Assembly (NCBI GenBank): GCA_963757185.1 | Contig: CAVWQI010000002.1 | Location: forward strand, 1,269,079-1,333,078 | From: JAQBQB01 sp963757185 | GTDB lineage: Bacteria; Gemmatimonadota; Gemmatimonadetes; Gemmatimonadales; Gemmatimonadaceae | Direction of reading: 5' to 3' | DNA: 64,000 bases | Shown here: positions 40,141-48,995 of the stretch, in pieces | How positions within the stretch are numbered: the first letter of the stretch is position 1 | Layout: each line of letters starts with the position of its first letter | The notes under the pieces: generated by a model | What the model was told of the DNA's origin: nothing | The model's database searches: none | The model's input: only the letters and a program-made list of their open reading frames with translations | Program-made: the position numbers and the translations under genes

Positions 40141-42795
40141 ATGCCCGACTCGGGACCAGGCCTCTCGAAGGCCATCGCCGATCGCTATCGCATCGATCGC
40201 GAGATAGGCCGCGGAGGGATGGCGAGCGTCTATCTCGCCCGCGACGTCCGCCACGATCGCGACGTCGCGGTGAAGGTCCTGCATCCCGACCTCGCCGCCG
40301 CGCTCGGCGCCGATCGCTTTTTGGCCGAGATCAAGACGACCGCGCGGCTGCAGCATCCGCACATCTTGCCGCTGCTCGACTCGGGCGAAGTGCGCGTGCC
40401 CTTCGGCGAGCGAAACGAGGAAGCCGACGCGTTCGCCGGTGGTGGGTCGTTCCTGTACTATGTCATGCCGTACGTCACGGGCGAGACGCTGCGCGCGCGG
40501 CTCGATCGCGAACATCAACTCCCCATCGACGACGCGCTGCGAATCGGACGCGAAGTCGCCGACGCGCTCGAGTATGCGCACCGGCTCGGCGTGATTCATC
40601 GCGACGTCAAGCCCGAGAACATTCTGCTCCAGGACGGCCACGCCCTCGTGGCCGATTTCGGCATCGCGCTCGCCGTGCAGCAGGCCGGCGGGCCGCGTAT
40701 GACGCAGACCGGTCTCTCGCTCGGCACGCCGCGCTACATGTCGCCCGAGCAGGCGATGGGCGAGCGCACGATCGACGCGCGGAGCGATCAGTACTCGCTC
40801 GCCGCCGTGATGTACGAGATGCTCGTCGGCGACCCGCCGTTCACCGGCAGCACTGTGCAGGCGATCGTCGCCAAAGTGATGACCGAGCGCCCCGCTCGCA
40901 TCGTCACGCAACGCGATCGAGTTCCGGCTCACGTCGAAGCGGCCGTTCTTCGCGCCCTCGAAAAACTTCCTGCGGATCGATGGGCAAGCGTCCACGAATT
41001 CGCCGACGCCCTACGCGACTCGACGCTCGCCGTCGTTTCGCCGCCGTCGGCCGTCTCGCCGTCTACCGGTCCACCGGTCCACCGGTCCACCGGTCTACCG
41101 ATTCTCGCGGTCGCCTTGCTCCTCACCGGCGCCGCAATCGGTTGGCTCTCGTCGCGACTCGGCTCTCGCGCGCCGACGCCTCAAGTCCTCGTGACCTCGA
41201 TCCTTCCCCCCGTCGGCGGCAACTTCGGCGAGCAACAATCACTCGCGCTGTCGCCCGACGGGCGAAAGCTTGCGTTCGTTCTCTCCACGCTCGACGGATC
41301 GAGCGCGCTCTGGCTGCGCGATATGGACAAGCTCGATGCGAAGCCGCTCGCTGGAACGACGGGCGCGGACGTTCCGTTCTGGTCGCACGACGGTCGCTCG
41401 CTCGGGTTTTTCGCGAACGGATTTCTTCAGGTGTACGGCGGCGCCGGCGACGTACGCCGTCTGTGTCCCGTCAGTGGGGCGAACGCGGGATCGTGGAGTG
41501 AGGCCGGCCTCATAGTCTTCAGCGATCGCCACGGTATTTCATCTGTGCCGGCAACGGGTGGCCCGTGTCGCACGATCATCGCACGCGATTCCGGCGCCTT
41601 CTTGCGCGGCCTGCTGCTCCCTGACGGCAAGCGAATCCTCTATTCACGCGGCCGCTACGCGGATCTCGTCGTCGCCGATGTCGACGGCAAGACGCTGGGG
41701 ACGCTTCCCGTGCAGACCAGCATCTTCGCCGTCGCCGAACCCTCGTCTCTGATCTATTCCGCGTCGGGAGACCCGACGGGAATCGATGTCCAGCCTATTG
41801 ATCTCTCGGGCGTTCGAATGGCTGGTCCGCCGAGGCGCCTCCTCAACGGCGTTCGCTCGCGGGCCGGCATGCACACGTTCACCGTGTCGAGAGAAGGCTC
41901 GCTCGCGTATCTGCCCGGCGGGCAGGACCTACCGTACCTCGAGTACGACGCATCGGGCCTCCGCGACACCGTGCGCATCTCGGGCACGTGGACCGTATCC
42001 GCGCGCCCGCGCCGCGCGGGGCCGGCGACGATCGCGGTCGCCGGAAACAACGTTGGAATGTGGCTCTTCGAAATTGCGAGCGGCAGTTCGTCGCGCATCG
42101 CGGTTGAAGACACGTCGCTCCGAAATCCGAAAACAGGGATCGGAGCAACGTGGCCCACGTTCAGTCCGGACGGGTCGCGACTGGCGTATCTGCTGGCGGG
42201 CCAGGGGCAATGCGGCATCAACGAACACGATCTCGCGCGAAACACGGATCGCGCTGTCAGGCGAACGTCGCTGCGGGCCCTGTCCGGTTGCGAGGTCCCG
42301 GACGACTGGTCTCCCGACGGCGCATCGCTGCTCGTGCGAAACGACACGGCGCTCGAGATCATGACGCTGAACGGCGTCGTCACGTCGCGCATCACACGCC
42401 CCGGCACCATCTGGGAGGCGCACTTCTCTCCCGACGGAAAACGAATCGCCTACAGCTCCGACGAAACCGGTCGCGCCGAGGTGTACGTGCAGCCCGTTGC
42501 GGGCGGGCTCCCAATCCGGCTGTCGCGCGAGGGCGGACGTTGGCCGGCGTGGATGTCCGACGGCCGGCGCGTCGTCTTCATGACGCCGGGCGGCAAGGTG
42601 CAGGAAGTGACTGTCGGCGATCCGAGTCCATCCGCGCCGCGCACGCTCTTCACCGTCCAAAGTTGGCGCCGCTCCACCTTCGACGATCGCGGCGTCGGCT
42701 TTGCCGTCGTGGGCGACGGCGAGCGGTACATCGTGCGGCAGTCGCCGAGCGCGTACGCGGTCGCGTACGTTCAGCACTGGGCGGCGTTGCAATAG
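40141..42795 (+). CDS. Ser/Thr protein kinase with TM helix and WD40/TolB-like propeller
   Basis: 884 residues. Kinase: GRGGMASVYL, VAVKVLHPDL, HRDVKPEN, DFGIALAV, MSPEQAMGE. A short charged insert between strands (EVRVPFGERNEEADAFAGGG) is not in the 7995 paralogue. A Pro/Ser/Thr linker encoded by the 8-bp repeat (41059-41098) leads into the TM helix LPILAVALLLTGAAIGWL, followed by PD40-type blades (LSPDGRKLAFVLS, FSPDGSRLAYLL, FSPDGKRIAYSS). Probably a membrane receptor kinase. It is flanked on both sides by composite palindromic elements. Confidence 0.9.
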   Translation: MPDSGPGLSKAIADRYRIDREIGRGGMASVYLARDVRHDRDVAVKVLHPDLAAALGADRFLAEIKTTARLQHPHILPLLDSGEVRVPFGERNEEADAFAGGGSFLYYVMPYVTGETLRARLDREHQLPIDDALRIGREVADALEYAHRLGVIHRDVKPENILLQDGHALVADFGIALAVQQAGGPRMTQTGLSLGTPRYMSPEQAMGERTIDARSDQYSLAAVMYEMLVGDPPFTGSTVQAIVAKVMTERPARIVTQRDRVPAHVEAAVLRALEKLPADRWASVHEFADALRDSTLAVVSPPSAVSPSTGPPVHRSTGLPILAVALLLTGAAIGWLSSRLGSRAPTPQVLVTSILPPVGGNFGEQQSLALSPDGRKLAFVLSTLDGSSALWLRDMDKLDAKPLAGTTGADVPFWSHDGRSLGFFANGFLQVYGGAGDVRRLCPVSGANAGSWSEAGLIVFSDRHGISSVPATGGPCRTIIARDSGAFLRGLLLPDGKRILYSRGRYADLVVADVDGKTLGTLPVQTSIFAVAEPSSLIYSASGDPTGIDVQPIDLSGVRMAGPPRRLLNGVRSRAGMHTFTVSREGSLAYLPGGQDLPYLEYDASGLRDTVRISGTWTVSARPRRAGPATIAVAGNNVGMWLFEIASGSSSRIAVEDTSLRNPKTGIGATWPTFSPDGSRLAYLLAGQGQCGINEHDLARNTDRAVRRTSLRALSGCEVPDDWSPDGASLLVRNDTALEIMTLNGVVTSRITRPGTIWEAHFSPDGKRIAYSSDETGRAEVYVQPVAGGLPIRLSREGGRWPAWMSDGRRVVFMTPGGKVQEVTVGDPSPSAPRTLFTVQSWRRSTFDDRGVGFAVVGDGERYIVRQSPSAYAVAYVQHWAALQ
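41059..41098 (+). repeat. 8-bp tandem repeat (CGGTCCAC), 5 units, in the kinase linker
   Basis: Units CCGTCTAC, CGGTCCAC x3, CGGTCTAC; the reverse complement is the GTGGACCG of 25908-25939. It encodes STGPPVHRSTGLP between kinase and TM helix. The frame is open here; a change by one copy would cut off the sensor. Confidence 0.9.
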
Positions 42796-42804
42796 CCTCG
42801 CCGG

Positions 42805-43000
42805 GCGTTACACGCGCCCGAGCCGCACTCGCAGCGGTCCGCGCGCGCGATGATCGCCACGCGGCGCACCCTCACGCCGTCTGTCGTTCGCCGACTCGAG
42901 TGAGCGAGCGGGTGGGGCTGTCCGGAGCGGAGCCGAGGCAGTATTGCCGGGCAGTGTCGGCAATACTGCACTGGTCCGCGGAGGATAGTCCCAGCCCGAG
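42805..43000. repeat. Composite element remnant with intact A palindrome
   Basis: A palindrome at 42912-42993 (inner stem CAGTATTGCC / GGCAATACTG). Upstream only a fragment of the B flank (ACACGCGCCCGAGCCG near 42808) and about 80 bp of spacer remain. It occupies the whole space between two convergent genes, kinase and LLM oxidoreductase, and might also terminate both. Confidence 0.75.
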
Positions 43001-43035
43001 CACCCCACCCTCGAGCCGCCGCCCCCGAACACGCG

Positions 43036-44088
43036 TCACGAATGAGCCGGGACCAGACTCGCGCCGAGCTCCTGCCGAACCAGCGGCGCCACCCGCGTAC
43101 CGAGTGCCTCGATCGCGCGCATGAGCTTCGCATGCGGCAGCGACGACGCGTTCATCTGAAACGTGATCCGCGAAATTCCTCCGAGGGACTCGCTGTGCCG
43201 AAGAATCTTCTCCGCGACCTCCTCGGCCTCGCCGATCAGCAACGCGCCGTGAGTGCCGCGCTGCGCATCGAAGTCCGCGCGCGTGACCGCCCGCCAACCG
43301 CGTTCTTTCGCGACGTCGGCGACCGCACGGGCGTACCCGGGAAAGAACTCGTCGGCCGCTTTTTGAGTTGTGTCGGCGATGTAGCCGAGCGAATGCACTC
43401 CTACGTTGAGCCGATCGGCCGAGTGTCCGGCGCGCGCGCCGGCCTCGCGGTAGAGATCGACGAGCGGGCGAAAGCGCCGCGTCTCACCGCCGATGATCGC
43501 GACCATGAGCGGAAGACCGAGCGTTCCGGCGCGAACGAACGATTGCGGCGTTCCTCCCACGCCGAGCCAAATCGGCAACGGATCCTGGAGCGGTCGCGGG
43601 TAGACGCCCTGCCCGGTCAACGGTGCGCGGTGCTTGCCGGACCAGTGGACGTGCTCGTTGTCGCGGATCTCGAGGAGTAGACCGAGCTTTTCGGCGAACA
43701 GCGAGTCGTAATCCTCGAGTCGATATCCGAACAGCGGGAACGAGTCGATGAACGAGCCTCGACCGACGACCATCTCCGCTCGGCCCTGTGACAGGAGATC
43801 GAGGGTGGCGAACTGTTGAAACACACGCACCGGGTCGGCCGAGCTGAGGACCGTAACGGCACTCGTGAGACGGATGCGGTTCGTTCGCGTCGCCGCGGCT
43901 CCGAGGATTACTGGCGGCGCCGAGTCGAGGTAATCCTTGCGGTGGTGCTCCCCGATTCCGAAGGAGTCGAGTCCCAGCTGGTCGGCGTGTTCGATCTGCT
44001 CGACGAGGTCGCGAAGACGATCCGACGTGCTGACCGCGCGGCTGGCGTCGTCATACGCCGCGGCGAAGCTATCAATGCCGATTTGCAT
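43036..44088 (-). CDS. LLM-class flavin-dependent oxidoreductase (bacterial luciferase-like)
   Basis: 350 residues beginning MQIGIDSFAAAYDD. The TIM-barrel landmarks of the LLM family are present: FGIGEHHRKDY, TRIRLTSAVTVLSSADPVRV-like strand, QGRAEMVVGRGSFIDSFPLF and LPIWLGVGGTPQS. Such enzymes use FMN (or F420) to oxidise small molecules; the substrate is unknown. Cytoplasmic. It lies 43 bp upstream-to-downstream of the DoxX gene on the same strand and may be its operon partner. Confidence 0.9.
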   Translation of the reverse strand: MQIGIDSFAAAYDDASRAVSTSDRLRDLVEQIEHADQLGLDSFGIGEHHRKDYLDSAPPVILGAAATRTNRIRLTSAVTVLSSADPVRVFQQFATLDLLSQGRAEMVVGRGSFIDSFPLFGYRLEDYDSLFAEKLGLLLEIRDNEHVHWSGKHRAPLTGQGVYPRPLQDPLPIWLGVGGTPQSFVRAGTLGLPLMVAIIGGETRRFRPLVDLYREAGARAGHSADRLNVGVHSLGYIADTTQKAADEFFPGYARAVADVAKERGWRAVTRADFDAQRGTHGALLIGEAEEVAEKILRHSESLGGISRITFQMNASSLPHAKLMRAIEALGTRVAPLVRQELGASLVPAHS

Positions 44089-44130
44089 GCGCGTGCTCCA
44101 GCAACAAATTCCAATAAAACATCAAGATGG

Positions 44131-44667
44131 TTAACCCCGGACGGTCGTCGGCGCGCGACGGCGAATGGCCGCGTTTGCCAAGCCGCCTGCGATGCCGATG
44201 GTCAACGCAAGCAAGGTGATCGAGGGCGACCATCGGTCGGCGATCCCAAGCAACGCGTCGACCGAGTAGCGTCCGAAGCCGATCAACGCGAGCCCAATCG
44301 CGACGCTCGAGTAGAGCAGTGGGACCTCGACGCCGTTGTTCGCGGCGAACAGTCCATTCTTCCAATGCACCGTGATCATGGCGACGACCATCACGGAAAT
44401 CATGAGTGCCGGACCGATCGGGCCGAGAAAGCCGAGCGCGACGAGAACGCCGCTCGTGACTTCCGCGATCGACGCGGCGGCGGCGAAGGCGCGGCCCGGC
44501 GGGAATCCGAGTTGGACGAAGAACTCGCCCGTTTTGTTGAGCCCGTAGCCGCCGAACCACCCGAACAACTTCTGCGAGCCGTGCGCCGCCATCACGAGCC
44601 CGATGACGAGCCGAATGACCAGCAGTCCGACGCCGACCAGCTGCAACTCCCCGCTATACGTATTCAT
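44131..44667 (-). CDS. DoxX-family membrane protein
   Basis: About 178 residues, four TM helices: VGVGLLVIRLVIGLVMAAHG, AAAASIAEVTSGVLVALGFL, GPALMISVMVVAMITVHW, ITLLALTIGIAGGLANAA. The HGSQKLFGWFGG signature is typical of DoxX proteins. ATG 44667 is chosen because AGGCGAGG lies 7 bases upstream; an ATG at 44685 is in frame. Divergent from an HxlR regulator with an inverted-repeat operator between them, so it is probably under its control, a frequent arrangement for electrophile- or redox-responsive DoxX genes. Confidence 0.9.
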   Translation of the reverse strand: MNTYSGELQLVGVGLLVIRLVIGLVMAAHGSQKLFGWFGGYGLNKTGEFFVQLGFPPGRAFAAAASIAEVTSGVLVALGFLGPIGPALMISVMVVAMITVHWKNGLFAANNGVEVPLLYSSVAIGLALIGFGRYSVDALLGIADRWSPSITLLALTIGIAGGLANAAIRRRAPTTVRG

Positions 44668-44691
44668 TGTGTGCCTCGCCTTCATGTGGGC

Positions 44692-44716
44692 CAGTAACTG
44701 GGTTACTGTTGGTAAC
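44692..44716. promoter_or_regulatory. Inverted-repeat operator between doxX-like and hxlR-like genes
   Basis: CAGTAAC-TGG-GTTACTG (44692-44708) is a perfect 7-bp inverted repeat, overlapping a second one, GTTAC-TGTTG-GTAAC (44702-44716). It lies 25 bp upstream of the DoxX start and 76 bp upstream of the HxlR start. The call as HxlR binding site rests on position and symmetry. Confidence 0.6.
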
Positions 44717-44791
44717 TACCTGCAACGTATAGGCCTTTTTTGCGGCTGAAAGAAGGCACGAAAAAGTGCCTCGGACACACTGGAGTAACCA

Positions 44792-45229
44792 ATGGCTAAA
44801 GCACCGTTGAAGAAGCCGCCTGAATTGGAGTTCACGCCCGCGAACTGTCACGCGCGCGACGTTCTTGCCCGCATCGGCGACAAGTGGTCGGTGGCGGTCA
44901 TCCACGCGCTCGGCGCGGCGCGCACGCTGCGCTTCAACGAGCTGCGAGGCCAGGTGGACGGCATCAGTCAGCGCATGTTGACGGTGACGCTGCGCGGTCT
45001 GGAGCGCGACGGGCTCGTGGTGCGAACAGTCTACCCCGAGGTGCCGCCGCGCGTGGAGTACGCGCTCACTCCACTCGGCGCGACGCTCCGGCAGCTCGTG
45101 CGCGCGCTGGTGGACTGGTCGGGCGCGCATGTGATGGACGTGGACGCCTCGCGCACGGCGTACGATGCGCGCCACGGCAAGGCCCGCCCGACACCCGCCG
45201 AGCGCGCGCTTCGTCGCCGGACATCGTAA
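44792..45229 (+). CDS. HxlR-family transcriptional regulator
   Basis: 145 residues. The winged helix is typical: NCHARDVLARIGDKWSVAVI, LRFNELRGQVDGISQRMLTV, LRGLERDGLVVRTVYPEVPP, VEYALTPLGATL. The single N-terminal Cys (ANCHARD) stands where redox- or electrophile-sensing members have their reactive Cys. It probably regulates itself and the divergent DoxX gene through the inverted repeats in between. Confidence 0.92.
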   Translation: MAKAPLKKPPELEFTPANCHARDVLARIGDKWSVAVIHALGAARTLRFNELRGQVDGISQRMLTVTLRGLERDGLVVRTVYPEVPPRVEYALTPLGATLRQLVRALVDWSGAHVMDVDASRTAYDARHGKARPTPAERALRRRTS

Positions 45230-45286
45230 TCGCGATCATCGTGACCGGCGTGCTGCGTTCACGCGCCTGAGCCGCCCGAGAACCGC

Positions 45287-45724
45287 CTAGCTCGCGCGCT
45301 TGAGTGGATGTTTGGTGAGCACCACCCGGCGTCCTACGCACGTGTCTTCGCCGTCGCTCTTGAACACGAGTCGGCCATTCTTCTCGCTGTACGAGTAGAC
45401 TGCGGCGATGCCACACTTTAGCGATCCGGTATCGTTCGCGTCGAGGCTCATTTTCCCCGCGCTGAACACCGCCGGCGCCGTGACGACTTCCTTGCCGTTG
45501 TGCTTCACGACGACCGGCTTTCCGGCGGCGAAGGTCAATGACCACTTGCCCGGGACGCTGTCCGCCGTCTGCTTCGGCGCGTCGGCGGGCAGGTCGGCCT
45601 TGGTCACCGTGGTGGTGTAGGTCCCACTGGGCTCCGGGACCGTCTTCGGCGCGGCAGGTTTCTGCGCAGCCGCACCGCCCGCCAGTACCGACAGTGTGAG
45701 AACAGTAAATGCGATTTTCTGCAT
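45287..45724 (-). CDS. Small secreted protein of unknown function
   Basis: About 145 residues. The signal peptide MQKIAFTVLTLSVLAGGAAA begins at ATG 45724, preceded by a strong GGAGGAG. The mature part is a Lys-rich beta protein (GTYTTTVTKADLP, GKWSLTFAAGKPVVVKHNGK, GRLVFKSDGEDTCVGR) with two Cys (LKCG and DTCVG) that may form a disulfide. It resembles small lipocalin-like periplasmic proteins in outline only. Family not identified. Confidence 0.75.
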   Translation of the reverse strand: MQKIAFTVLTLSVLAGGAAAQKPAAPKTVPEPSGTYTTTVTKADLPADAPKQTADSVPGKWSLTFAAGKPVVVKHNGKEVVTAPAVFSAGKMSLDANDTGSLKCGIAAVYSYSEKNGRLVFKSDGEDTCVGRRVVLTKHPLKRAS

Positions 45725-45840
45725 CGGCTCCTCCGTGGGGTTGTGAAGGGGGATCTGCGAGAGTGCAAGCGTGAGACGTTCGACGCGCCCCTCGCTCATC
45801 ATATGGAGCCAAGGCAAGCCGCGGTAGCGGCACTGCGTGC

Positions 45841-48390
45841 TCAGCCTTTCGGCTTGAGAATCGCTTCGAATGGACCGTATCCCCGAAGCGACTGAAACTC
45901 CTCCACTCGATGCATCTCGGGCAGTTTGCGCGCGCCGGCTGCCAATGCTTCGTTGATCAGCCGAACCGCTGTCTCCTTGTCGCCGAGTGACGCGGCGATG
46001 GCGGCCCGCCAGTAGGGAATCTCGCCAAACGAATACGGAATCACGATCCGCGACAGCGAGTCACTCATCCGCTTGGCCGTCGCAGTGTCGCCGCGTGCGG
46101 CGGCCGCCGACGCGATGCGCGCGCGGAGCATTACGCCGCGGTCCTCGGCGGCGAGGCGCGTGTAGCGGGCTTGCGCCGAATCGAATTGGCCGCTCGCGAA
46201 GAAAATCTCGGCGGCCGTGCCGCGTACGTCGCGCGGAGTTTGGATTCCATCCAGCGGGCGGCTCGCCAGCGATGACCGCGCTTGGTTGAGCAGCGCCGCG
46301 GCATCCGTCTCGTGTCCATGGGCGCGTAGCTCGAGCGCTCCCCGCAGCATCAATTGGCCTGCTATCCAGACGGCATCGGTCGATGTGCGCGCGACGCTGT
46401 CCACGATGGCGCGCACACGCGCCGCGTCGCCCTCCGCGGCGAGCGCGGCGACTTCACTCTGGAGAATCGACAGTTGGCCGGGATGCGCGGCGTTCCCCTG
46501 TTCAGCGACGCGCAGCTGGCTCCTGTAGTCTCCGACCTCGTGATAGGCCGTCGCGAACGCCGTCCAGTGAGGCACCCAGCCCGCCGGCGGCGTTGCGATC
46601 GTGAGCAGCGCGATCGATTCCCGAGGGCGGCCGACGTAGATGCCATGATACGCCGTGAGCCAAAGCGCGACCCACGAAGAGTCGCGATCCCACATGGCTC
46701 GCGACATTCGCATCGTCCCCTCTAAGTCGCCCTTGATGTTGCCGATCTGCCAGTCGAGCATCGCGCGATCGGGGCGGCTCAGCCCCGAGCGAAGGCGATC
46801 GGCGGCCTGAGCGATCGAATCGGCAACCGACCATTCACCCACGTTGCTGTGACTGGTGCTGAGTGTCACGTATGCGGCGGCGAACGTGGAGTCCAGCGCC
46901 ACCGCGTGACGCAGCAGCGGCATCGCGCCGCGGTAGTCCTGGCGTCGAAACACCTCCATGCCGCGGAGGAATTCTTCATACGCGTCGTAGCGCGGCGCAT
47001 TTCCGATGATCAGACCCATCGGAACGTCGCTCACTGCGAGCCCTCCCATCAATCGCTCGCGCACGGCTCGAATTCCAACCAACGGATCGCTCGCCGGACC
47101 AACCACGTCCTCGACCGATCGAAGCGTCTTGCTCGTCCTCACATCCACGACCTGCCCCTGAAACCGGAGGCTGTCGCCGGTCTTGTAGACCGATCCGGTG
47201 ACCATTGTGCCGGCGCCAAAGCGGCGGGCCAGCTGCGGCGCATCGACCGACGAGCTGCCGCTCGGGATGGCCGCGAATACGTCGCTCGACGTAACCGCAT
47301 CGGTGGAATCGAGCTGCGAAATGCCTTGAGTGATCCAGTCGGCGGCCATCCGGCCGACGAGCGAAAAGGCCGTGTCACCCGTGAGATTCGCGAAAGGCGC
47401 GACCAGCACGCGTCGCGGGTTGAGGCGCGGCGCGCGAGCGCCGCGAACGGTGAACCACGCGACGCTGCCAAGAGCAAGCGCGACGCCGCCAACCAACCAT
47501 CTCGCGCGTATCGGCATCCGACGAGCCGCGGCCGAGGCAGTCGTCGCTCCCGAAACACTCACCGCATCGAGCGCCTGCAACAGCTCGCGTGCCGTCTGTG
47601 GCCGGTCAGCGGGCCGCTTCTCGAGACAACGCATCACCAGCGCGGACAGCGCGGGTGGGACGGCCGATCTCGTCTGCTGAAGCGCGACGGGCGCCTCCGT
47701 CACGTGCGCCGCCAGCATTTGCTGCGCGGAACGACCGGCGAACGGCGCGCGACCGGTCAACATTTCGTACGCCGTCGCGCCAAAGGCGTAGATGTCGGCG
47801 CGATGGTCGACGTTGGGATCGGCGCTCGCTTGCTCGGGCGCCATGTACGCGGGTGTTCCCAGCGCGACGCCGGTCGCCGTGAGCGTCGCTCCGCCCTGTG
47901 TCGATTCCGCCACCGCCTTCGCCACGCCGAAATCCGTCACCGCCGCCGAGTCGCCGGTGAGGAGAACGTTGTCGGGCTTGATGTCGCGGTGGACGACGCC
48001 CTTGCCATGGGCGTAGTCGAGCGCCTTGGCGATGTCGCGGAGAATCGCCACCGACTCGGCGATGGGAAGCTCGCCGCGCACGAGTCTCGATCGGAGCGAC
48101 TCTCCTTCGACGAACGGCATCGTGAAATACGGCAGACCGTCCACCTCGCCCGCCGTCAACAGCGGGACGATGTGCGGGTGCTGGAGTCGCGCGGCGACAA
48201 AGATCTCGCGCCGGAAGCGGTCGAAGTTGACGCCGTTGCCGAGTTCGGGGGCGAGGACTTTGACGACGACCTTGCGCGCGAGCGTCGCATCTTCGGCGAC
48301 GAAGACGCGCGACATGCCGCCGCCGGTCAGCTCGTGTTCAAGCGTGTAGGCGGCGCCGAGTGTGGACTGGAGGGTGTCGCGGAGGTCCAT
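45841..48390 (-). CDS. Ser/Thr protein kinase with TM helix and TPR module
   Basis: About 849 residues from ATG 48390 (an upstream TTG adds eight). Kinase: GGGMSRVFVAED, VVVKVLAPEL, HRDIKPDN, DFGVAKAV, MAPEQASAD. TM helix RWLVGGVALALGSVAWF at about residue 315, a TolB-N-like domain (VLVAPFANLTGDTAFSLVG) and helical repeats to the end (YEEFLRGMEVFRRQDYRGAM, AYVTLSTSHSNVGEW). It has the same architecture as the frameshifted gene at 14894-17339 and serves as its intact reference. Confidence 0.9.
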   Translation of the reverse strand: MDLRDTLQSTLGAAYTLEHELTGGGMSRVFVAEDATLARKVVVKVLAPELGNGVNFDRFRREIFVAARLQHPHIVPLLTAGEVDGLPYFTMPFVEGESLRSRLVRGELPIAESVAILRDIAKALDYAHGKGVVHRDIKPDNVLLTGDSAAVTDFGVAKAVAESTQGGATLTATGVALGTPAYMAPEQASADPNVDHRADIYAFGATAYEMLTGRAPFAGRSAQQMLAAHVTEAPVALQQTRSAVPPALSALVMRCLEKRPADRPQTARELLQALDAVSVSGATTASAAARRMPIRARWLVGGVALALGSVAWFTVRGARAPRLNPRRVLVAPFANLTGDTAFSLVGRMAADWITQGISQLDSTDAVTSSDVFAAIPSGSSSVDAPQLARRFGAGTMVTGSVYKTGDSLRFQGQVVDVRTSKTLRSVEDVVGPASDPLVGIRAVRERLMGGLAVSDVPMGLIIGNAPRYDAYEEFLRGMEVFRRQDYRGAMPLLRHAVALDSTFAAAYVTLSTSHSNVGEWSVADSIAQAADRLRSGLSRPDRAMLDWQIGNIKGDLEGTMRMSRAMWDRDSSWVALWLTAYHGIYVGRPRESIALLTIATPPAGWVPHWTAFATAYHEVGDYRSQLRVAEQGNAAHPGQLSILQSEVAALAAEGDAARVRAIVDSVARTSTDAVWIAGQLMLRGALELRAHGHETDAAALLNQARSSLASRPLDGIQTPRDVRGTAAEIFFASGQFDSAQARYTRLAAEDRGVMLRARIASAAAARGDTATAKRMSDSLSRIVIPYSFGEIPYWRAAIAASLGDKETAVRLINEALAAGARKLPEMHRVEEFQSLRGYGPFEAILKPKG

Positions 48391-48581
48391 CGGCGGGGTG
48401 AATCGAGTGCGCAAAAAGTACGGAAGAGGCCGGCGCAGGGTAAGGGAGAGAACCTCTGCGACGGCCGATATTCGAGCGCGAAACGATGGTGGCTCGATCG
48501 GGATCGCCGTGCGAACGGAGACTCTAGGCGTCAGCGACAGGCGTTAGCGTCAGTCAAACTGCGGCCGCCGAAAAACGCCTA

Positions 48582-48609
48582 AACTGATGTCAGTTGTCTG
48601 ATGTCAGTT
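48582..48609. promoter_or_regulatory. Palindromic direct repeats upstream of a small basic protein gene
   Basis: CTGATGTCAGTT occurs at 48584-48595 and 48598-48609; the first copy sits in the palindrome AACTGA-TG-TCAGTT (48582-48595). The 14-bp period suggests a tandem operator. It lies in the 398-bp gap between a kinase start and the small gene at 48789, which otherwise shows no gene. Confidence 0.4.
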
Positions 48610-48788
48610 CCTGTCGTCGAGCGCCAGCCGTCCTCCCCAGTGCGCGCGATCTTGCGTGGGAGGCGCTGTTTGATTTCACCTCGTCCGACGCCCGATCACT
48701 GGGAGCTTCGTCTCGCCCCGACCTCCGAGCCGCCGGCGCCCCACGGGCACGTTCGGTGCGTCACCGTGCCGATCAACTGGGAGGGCAC

Positions 48789-48977
48789 ATGCCGAAGCCT
48801 AAGCGAACCACGAATCGGAAGACGAAATCCACGCAGAAAAAGGATCGTCCCGGTGAGGAATTCGGGATGGAGCAGAGCAATATCGAGGAGCCCGCTGACG
48901 AGTTCGTGACCGACGCGGAGATAGAGGCGCGGGAGCGCGGGCACTTGAAGCCCAAGGGTCACAAGAAAGGACAGTAG
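48789..48977 (+). CDS. 62-residue Lys-rich small protein, unknown function
   Basis: Begins MPKPKRTTNRKTKSTQKKDR, has an acidic middle (GMEQSNIEEPADEFVTDAEI) and a basic end (GHLKPKGHKKGQ). A GGGAGG lies 5 bases before ATG 48789; the open frame extends upstream but that part is not convincing. The charge pattern suggests a disordered nucleic-acid or ribosome-associated protein. No domain recognised. Confidence 0.65.
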   Translation: MPKPKRTTNRKTKSTQKKDRPGEEFGMEQSNIEEPADEFVTDAEIEARERGHLKPKGHKKGQ

Positions 48978-48995
48978 CCCCGAGAACCGCGAGCT

